From the NCBI GenBank assembly GCA_937864385.1, contig CALMJN010000377.1, positions 1-16,864 of the forward strand: 16,864 bases of DNA. The letters are read 5' to 3'. This DNA is from an uncultured Methanosarcinales archaeon. Lineage in GTDB: Archaea; Halobacteriota; Methanosarcinia; Methanotrichales; Methanotrichaceae. The position numbers and the translations under genes were made by a program. This document shows, piece after piece, positions 13,638-16,864 of the stretch. The notes beneath the pieces were generated by a model. It saw nothing but the letters and a program-made list of their open reading frames with translations. It was not told the DNA's origin and did not search any database. Position 1 is the stretch's first letter, and each line of letters begins with the position of its first letter.

Positions 13638-14528
13638 GTGGACTGGCTTTCTCTCTCCTTTATCGGAGCCGCTGCTTTTGCTGCTACCGGAATCATCGAT
13701 AAGCTCTTTTTGGGCCGATTTGTTAGGGAGCCTCTGGCTTATCTGGCAGCTCTGGTGATCATGCAGCAGGCCTTGGTTTTAGCTATTCCCTTCTATCTGG
13801 GCTGGGGGTGGGTCTATCCTCAGACGCTCTATGCCCTGGCCACCGGCAGCTTTCAGGTAATCCTCTGGGCGGCTTATTTGCGGGCTCTACAGCAGGAGGA
13901 GACCAGCAGAATAGCCGCTTTGGTTTATGTCTTTCCCGTGTTCGTCTTTCTGGGTTCATTTCTCTTTTTGGGGGAGTCTCTGCAGGCAGAAGATTATGCG
14001 GGAGGAGCTCTGCTGGTCATTGGCGCGGTGCTCGTATCCTACCGTTCCGGTCGGCAGGCCAGTCAATCCATCTCCCCCGCTCTAAAATATATGGCAGTCT
14101 TCTGGATTTTCAGTGCCGCCTATGCCCTGGCCGCTAAATACCTTCTGGGATTCATGACCGAGTGGCATCTACTTCTCTGGTCTTCTCTGGGAGGCTTTCT
14201 GGCCATCCTGCCCGTCTTATGGCCAAAGGAGATGAGAAGAGAGTGGACCGCCTATTTCCATGGAGGAGCCTTTATTCTCCTGGCGCTCTTGGCCAATGAG
14301 ATCCTGGATTTCCTGGGCAGGGCAGCTTTCATCTTCGCCTATGGCCATGGATCTGTGGCTCTCGTCTCCAGCCTGGCGGCATTGCAGCCTTTCATAACCC
14401 TGTTTTATATCCTTCTGCTGAGCATTTTCTATCCCGGGCTCCTGGCAGAGCAGATGGACGGCAAGTCTCTGGCCTTAAAGGCGGCAGCATTCTTTCTCAT
14501 AGTGGCCGGGGTTTATCTGGTCTCTTGA
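13638..14528 (+). CDS. EamA/DMT-family transporter
   Basis: This 296-residue protein has about ten hydrophobic helices in two homologous five-helix halves (residues 1-135 and 147-296), the build of the drug/metabolite transporter superfamily. The first half ends in the characteristic GESLQAEDYAGGALLVIGAVLVS segment (conserved Glu at the end of TM4, then TM5), and the end of the second half (KSLALKAAAFFLIVAGVYLVS) repeats the same theme. These carriers export or import amino acids, nucleotide sugars or other metabolites; the substrate is not evident. GTG 13638 is chosen since it directly precedes the first helix and follows the promoter element by the distance expected of a near-leaderless message. 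It diverges from the phosphoesterase gene. Confidence 0.88.
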   Translation: MDWLSLSFIGAAAFAATGIIDKLFLGRFVREPLAYLAALVIMQQALVLAIPFYLGWGWVYPQTLYALATGSFQVILWAAYLRALQQEETSRIAALVYVFPVFVFLGSFLFLGESLQAEDYAGGALLVIGAVLVSYRSGRQASQSISPALKYMAVFWIFSAAYALAAKYLLGFMTEWHLLLWSSLGGFLAILPVLWPKEMRREWTAYFHGGAFILLALLANEILDFLGRAAFIFAYGHGSVALVSSLAALQPFITLFYILLLSIFYPGLLAEQMDGKSLALKAAAFFLIVAGVYLVS

Positions 14529-14556
14529 TCTCAGTTTTTAAAATTATATGATTATC

Positions 14557-14564
14557 TTTTTTTT
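14557..14564 (+). terminator. T-run, possible archaeal terminator after the EamA gene
   Basis: An uninterrupted run of eight T residues lies 29 bases after the transporter stop codon within an A/T-rich stretch. Archaeal RNA polymerase terminates at such runs without a hairpin. The surrounding A/T-richness makes this a moderate call. Confidence 0.45.
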
Positions 14565-14586
14565 CATCTATCCATCTACAGGTAAG

Positions 14587-14592
14587 CTTATA
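14587..14592 (+). promoter_or_regulatory. Possible TATA box for the DUF167-Toprim-NTPase genes
   Basis: CTTATA is centred about 29 bases before ATG 14619, the distance that would give a leaderless message. No ribosome binding site precedes this ATG. The element is short and imperfect. Confidence 0.35.
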
Positions 14593-14618
14593 GCTGCTGG
14601 ATGCTCTAATTGGGTTTA

Positions 14619-14984
14619 ATGGATCCCGGTGAGGCGATAAAAACCCATCCTCAAGGGTGTGTCATCTCTTTTGAGATAGTCCCCGGCTGCAGCCGGCTGT
14701 CGGTCCCCTCCGGTTACAATCCCTGGAGGCGGTCTCTTGAGGCCCGTCTCACAGAGGAGCCGATAAAAGGGCGGGCCAATAGGCAACTGCTGGAGGAGCT
14801 GGCCAGGACACTGGGGGTATCGGAGCAGAATGTAGTGGTGATGAGCGGCCAGAAGAGCTCCAAGAAGAGCATTCTGGTCCAGGGGATTACCAGAGATCAG
14901 GCCCAGGCAGTTCTGGCCCGGAAGCTGGCCATGACTTATATCCAGAAGAAGGCGGAGAAGGATGATCGGGGCGAGAGAGAATAA
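14619..14984 (+). CDS. DUF167 (YggU/UPF0235) family protein
   Basis: This 121-residue protein carries the DUF167 fold pattern: strand CVISFEIVPGCSRLSVPSGY, then the signature LEARLTEEPIKGRANRQLLEELARTLGV (two basic/hydrophobic segments around KGRAN) and the strand-turn NVVVMSGQKSSKKSILVQGI. A helical tail (residues ~97-121) is rich in Lys and Glu. The family is small, conserved from bacteria to archaea, and of unproven function. ATG 14619 is preferred over TTG 14610 since neither has a ribosome binding site and the ATG fits a leaderless promoter. Its end overlaps the Toprim gene by 23 nt, so the two proteins are translated in a coupled manner. Confidence 0.88.
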   Translation: MDPGEAIKTHPQGCVISFEIVPGCSRLSVPSGYNPWRRSLEARLTEEPIKGRANRQLLEELARTLGVSEQNVVVMSGQKSSKKSILVQGITRDQAQAVLARKLAMTYIQKKAEKDDRGERE

Positions 14985-15390
14985 AGAGAGCCGTTTCAAG
15001 GGAACTTATGATCTAAAGGCATTGGAGGAGCTGATCGCTTCTCTTCTCCAGGCCTCCGAGGAGGGTGCAGCGGTGATAGTGGAGGGAAGGAGGGACCTAC
15101 TAGCCCTGCGCTCTCTGGGCCTCTCCGGTCCGGTGATCATGGCCTCCCGCCGCTCTGCCCTGGATCTGGCCGAGGAAACGGCCAGGAAATATTCTCAGGT
15201 CATACTTCTTACGGACTGGGACGGCAAGGGCGATGAGATGTGCCAGACCATAGGGCGCTACCTACGTTCTTTAGGGATCAGGCCGGACGGCCTGATAAGG
15301 AGCCGGCTGAAAATGCTGGTCAAGAAAGAGATCAAAGACGTGGAGAGCCTGGGCCGTTACACAGAGAAGATGAGAGAGCTATATGGCTAA
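14962..15390 (+). CDS. Small Toprim-domain protein (archaeal UPF0292 type)
   Basis: This 142-residue protein is a single Toprim domain, the metal-binding catalytic fold shared by primases, topoisomerases, OLD nucleases and RNase M5. The catalytic glutamate is Glu41 (VIVEGRRD, 38-45) and the DxD pair is Asp85/Asp87 (LLTDWDGKGDE, 82-92). In the family these bind Mg2+ for nucleotidyl transfer or phosphodiester cleavage. The C-terminal part (residues 105-142) is basic and helical. It starts with ATG 14962 within the DUF167 gene and ends inside the NTPase gene (8-nt overlap), so the three are one translation unit. A role on RNA or DNA is inferred from the fold only; its size resembles RNase M5-like proteins. 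Confidence 0.88.
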   Translation: MIGARENKESRFKGTYDLKALEELIASLLQASEEGAAVIVEGRRDLLALRSLGLSGPVIMASRRSALDLAEETARKYSQVILLTDWDGKGDEMCQTIGRYLRSLGIRPDGLIRSRLKMLVKKEIKDVESLGRYTEKMRELYG

Positions 15391-15904
15391 TAGAATAGCA
15401 GTAACCGGGCCGCCAGGGGTGGGAAAGTCCACTCTGGTGGCAAAGGTGGTAGAGGCTTCTTGTCTTCAGGCAGGGGGCGTCCTGGCCCGGGAGAGGCGCT
15501 ATAAGGACCGGCGGGTCGGATTTGAGCTGCTCGATTTATGCAGCGGAGCGATAGGGATTTTGGCTGACGAGGCCGGCAGCGGGCCGCAGCTGGGCAAATA
15601 CCGGGTCCATCCGGAGGACCTGGATGGAGTGGGGGCCCGGGCCATAGAAGCGGCGCTGAAAAGCGACCTGATAGTGGTGGATGAGGTGGGTCCCATGGAG
15701 CTGACCAGCCGCAGGTTTGTATCTGCAGTGGAGATGGCCATAGCCTCATCCAAGCCCATGCTGGTGGTGCTGCACCAGTGGTCCAACCACCGCCTGGCAA
15801 AGAAGATACGCAGCACCTTCAAGGTTTATACAGTAACCAGGGAAAACCGAGAGGCTTTGGCGGAGGAGATCGCGGCTGTTTTCTCGGCCAGGAAGGAGGC
15901 CTAA
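15383..15904 (+). CDS. THEP1-type nucleoside-triphosphatase
   Basis: This 173-residue P-loop NTPase matches the THEP1/NTPCR family (EC 3.6.1.15), which hydrolyses ATP, GTP and other NTPs slowly. Walker A is GPPGVGKST (9-17) and Walker B LIVVDEVGPMEL (96-107, the family's DE(I/V)GPMEL signature). Also typical are VGFELLDLCSG (45-55) and LGKYRVHPEDL (70-80). Length agrees with the family (about 175-190). ATG 15383 overlaps the Toprim gene by 8 nt. The biological role of the family is uncertain; linkage here to a Toprim protein suggests nucleic acid or nucleotide handling. Its stop codon (TAA, 15902-15904) overlaps the stop of the oppositely oriented TPR gene. Confidence 0.92.
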   Translation: MANRIAVTGPPGVGKSTLVAKVVEASCLQAGGVLARERRYKDRRVGFELLDLCSGAIGILADEAGSGPQLGKYRVHPEDLDGVGARAIEAALKSDLIVVDEVGPMELTSRRFVSAVEMAIASSKPMLVVLHQWSNHRLAKKIRSTFKVYTVTRENREALAEEIAAVFSARKEA

Positions 15905-16719
15905 AGACCCAATTCCCTGGCTCTGGACAGCGCCTCTTCCGCCTCTTGCTCGCGATCTAAAGCCCTGTAGGCCAGGCCGAGGTTCTTCCAGGCGGTGGCA
16001 TAGAGCGGCTCAATCTCTATCGCCTTTTGAAAGCAGCGCACAGCTTCCTCGTGCCGGGATAGTATTCCCAGAGCTACGCCCTTGTTGTTCCAGGGATAGA
16101 TATCGAAAGGATCTATCATCAGCGCCTCATCGTAGCTCTCAATGGCCTCTTCATGGCGGTGCAGATTGTCCAGGGCAGCACCCCGGTTGTTCCAGGCTCT
16201 TCTGCCGTCTGATCCCATGGGGCACAGTTCAATGGCCCTGGCGTAGCTCTCCACCGCCCGCTCAAACTTTCCGATGCGGTGCAGGGCAAAGCCCCTTACA
16301 ATCCAGGTCCTGGCATTGGCGGGATCAATGGCCAGGGATCTCTCCGCTGAGGATAAAGCCGTTTCATCTTTCTCTATCTGGCTGCAGCAGAAGGCATGAG
16401 CCCTCCAGGCATCAGCATTCTTGGGCTCGACCTCTAGAGCCTTTTCCAGAGAGGCCGCTGCCTCTTCATATCTTCCCAGTCGGCGCAGTGATTGGGCTTT
16501 TTTATAGAAAATGGAGAAGCCATATGCTCCTCTTCTCTCCGCCCTCTCCCAGGCGGCAATTGCCTCTTCATACTCTCTCTGGGCATAAAGGTCATCTGCT
16601 ATGGCCAGATCGCTTTCCCCATTCTCATCTCTCATTTTGTTATCCATATCTTCCATCGGATTTGTATTTCCCATCGGATTTGTATTTCCCATCGGACTTG
16701 TATCTCCCATCGGAACCAT
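15901..16719 (-). CDS. Tetratricopeptide repeat protein with repeat-encoded N-terminus
   Basis: This 272-residue soluble protein begins with about 36 low-complexity residues rich in Met, Gly, Asn, Pro and acidic residues, followed by about seven TPR units spanning residues 37-272 (approximate boundaries 37-69, 70-103, 104-137, 138-170, 174-207, 208-241, 242-272). Motifs such as RRAWNNRGAALDNLHRHEEA and PWNNKGVALGILSRHEEA are typical, and resemble the TPR protein at 515-1030. It is a likely binding scaffold with unknown partner. ATG 16719 is favoured since GGGTGG lies 9 nt upstream, but several in-frame ATGs occur in the repeat, so shorter forms are possible. A TATA element at 16835-16844 would give a leader of about 95 nt. 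Confidence 0.88.
   Translation of the reverse strand: MVPMGDTSPMGNTNPMGNTNPMEDMDNKMRDENGESDLAIADDLYAQREYEEAIAAWERAERRGAYGFSIFYKKAQSLRRLGRYEEAAASLEKALEVEPKNADAWRAHAFCCSQIEKDETALSSAERSLAIDPANARTWIVRGFALHRIGKFERAVESYARAIELCPMGSDGRRAWNNRGAALDNLHRHEEAIESYDEALMIDPFDIYPWNNKGVALGILSRHEEAVRCFQKAIEIEPLYATAWKNLGLAYRALDREQEAEEALSRARELGL
16654..16714 (+). repeat. 18-bp tandem repeat, three copies plus a partial
   Basis: The unit CATCGGATTTGTATTTCC occurs at 16654-16671 and 16672-16689 exactly, at 16690-16707 with two changes, and the first seven bases again at 16708-16714. Because 18 is a multiple of three, it encodes repeated six-residue blocks (PMGNTN, PMGNTN, PMGDTS) at the start of the TPR protein, and each copy supplies an ATG. 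Confidence 0.9.
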
Positions 16720-16834
16720 ATGTTAAGTCCACCCTTCCTCAGTAAATCGCTTTCTATTCAGATGGATTGAGCAGCTCCCCAAAAGCCGGGATTATTCGTA
16801 GCCCTCCGCACTTCTGATCTAATAAAATCTGTAG

Positions 16835-16844
16835 ATATATAAAA
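16835..16844 (-). promoter_or_regulatory. TATA box for the right-end TPR protein gene
   Basis: On the minus strand this reads TTTTATATAT, a strong box A. Transcription would begin near 16813, giving a leader of about 95 nt that contains the GGGTGG ribosome binding site before ATG 16719. Confidence 0.5.
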
Positions 16845-16864
16845 TTGAGCGCAGCATATGCATT

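Noticed and set aside
16654..16714. CRISPR-like array
   Set aside because: The 18-bp units are directly adjacent without spacers and lie in a coding region; no cas genes are present.

Overview
The window looks like chromosomal DNA from a methanogenic archaeon of the Methanosarcinales/Methanotrichales type; Methanothrix (Methanosaeta) is my best guess, not a proven assignment. The signs are genes for coenzyme F420 and (methano)pterin synthesis (CofE, dihydropteroate synthase), archaeal families (Toprim UPF0292, THEP1-type NTPase, stand-alone RAM protein, S-layer-like surface protein beside an ABC-2 exporter), TATA boxes about 25 nt upstream of start codons (leaderless-type promoters), GGTG-type ribosome binding sites and a tRNA-Gly without an encoded CCA. 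The first ~435 bases are an exception: they encode the middle of a bacterial release factor 2, which archaea do not use, and the similarity stops abruptly. This is either a transferred, broken gene or an assembly chimera at the edge.

Layout. Positions 1-472 hold the RF2 fragment. Positions 515-2525 (+) hold a TPR protein, a stand-alone RAM (Lrp/AsnC effector) domain and an MFS transporter placed 5 nt after it. Positions 2562-3385 (-) hold two small secreted proteins, one extremely tyrosine-rich, behind a leaderless-type promoter. Positions 3464-11114 (-) form a long tightly packed run of eight genes: metal-binding lipoprotein, ATPase and permease of a ZnuABC/TroABC-type importer; an anchored surface protein; an ABC-2 ATPase and permease; a long-form dihydropteroate synthase; and a CofE-cytidine deaminase fusion. 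A tRNA-Gly(CCC) lies upstream on the same strand. Positions 11660-12699 (+) hold a small protein resembling DUF2958 and a secreted protein. A calcineurin-like phosphoesterase (-) and an EamA transporter (+) diverge from about 13540-13640. Positions 14619-15904 (+) are an overlapping DUF167 / Toprim / THEP1 NTPase set. A TPR protein (-) whose first codons are an 18-bp tandem repeat closes the window; its stop codon overlaps that of the NTPase.

How the genes may work together. The metal importer is clearly one unit. The surface protein plus ABC-2 pair looks like an exporter, and the pterin/F420 genes are its downstream neighbours with gaps of 1-22 nt, so the whole block may be co-transcribed. 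The CofE-cytidine deaminase fusion joins F420 tail synthesis to pyrimidine salvage in one chain and is the most unusual protein here. I found no CRISPR array, insertion sequence, phage gene or recognisable defence system.
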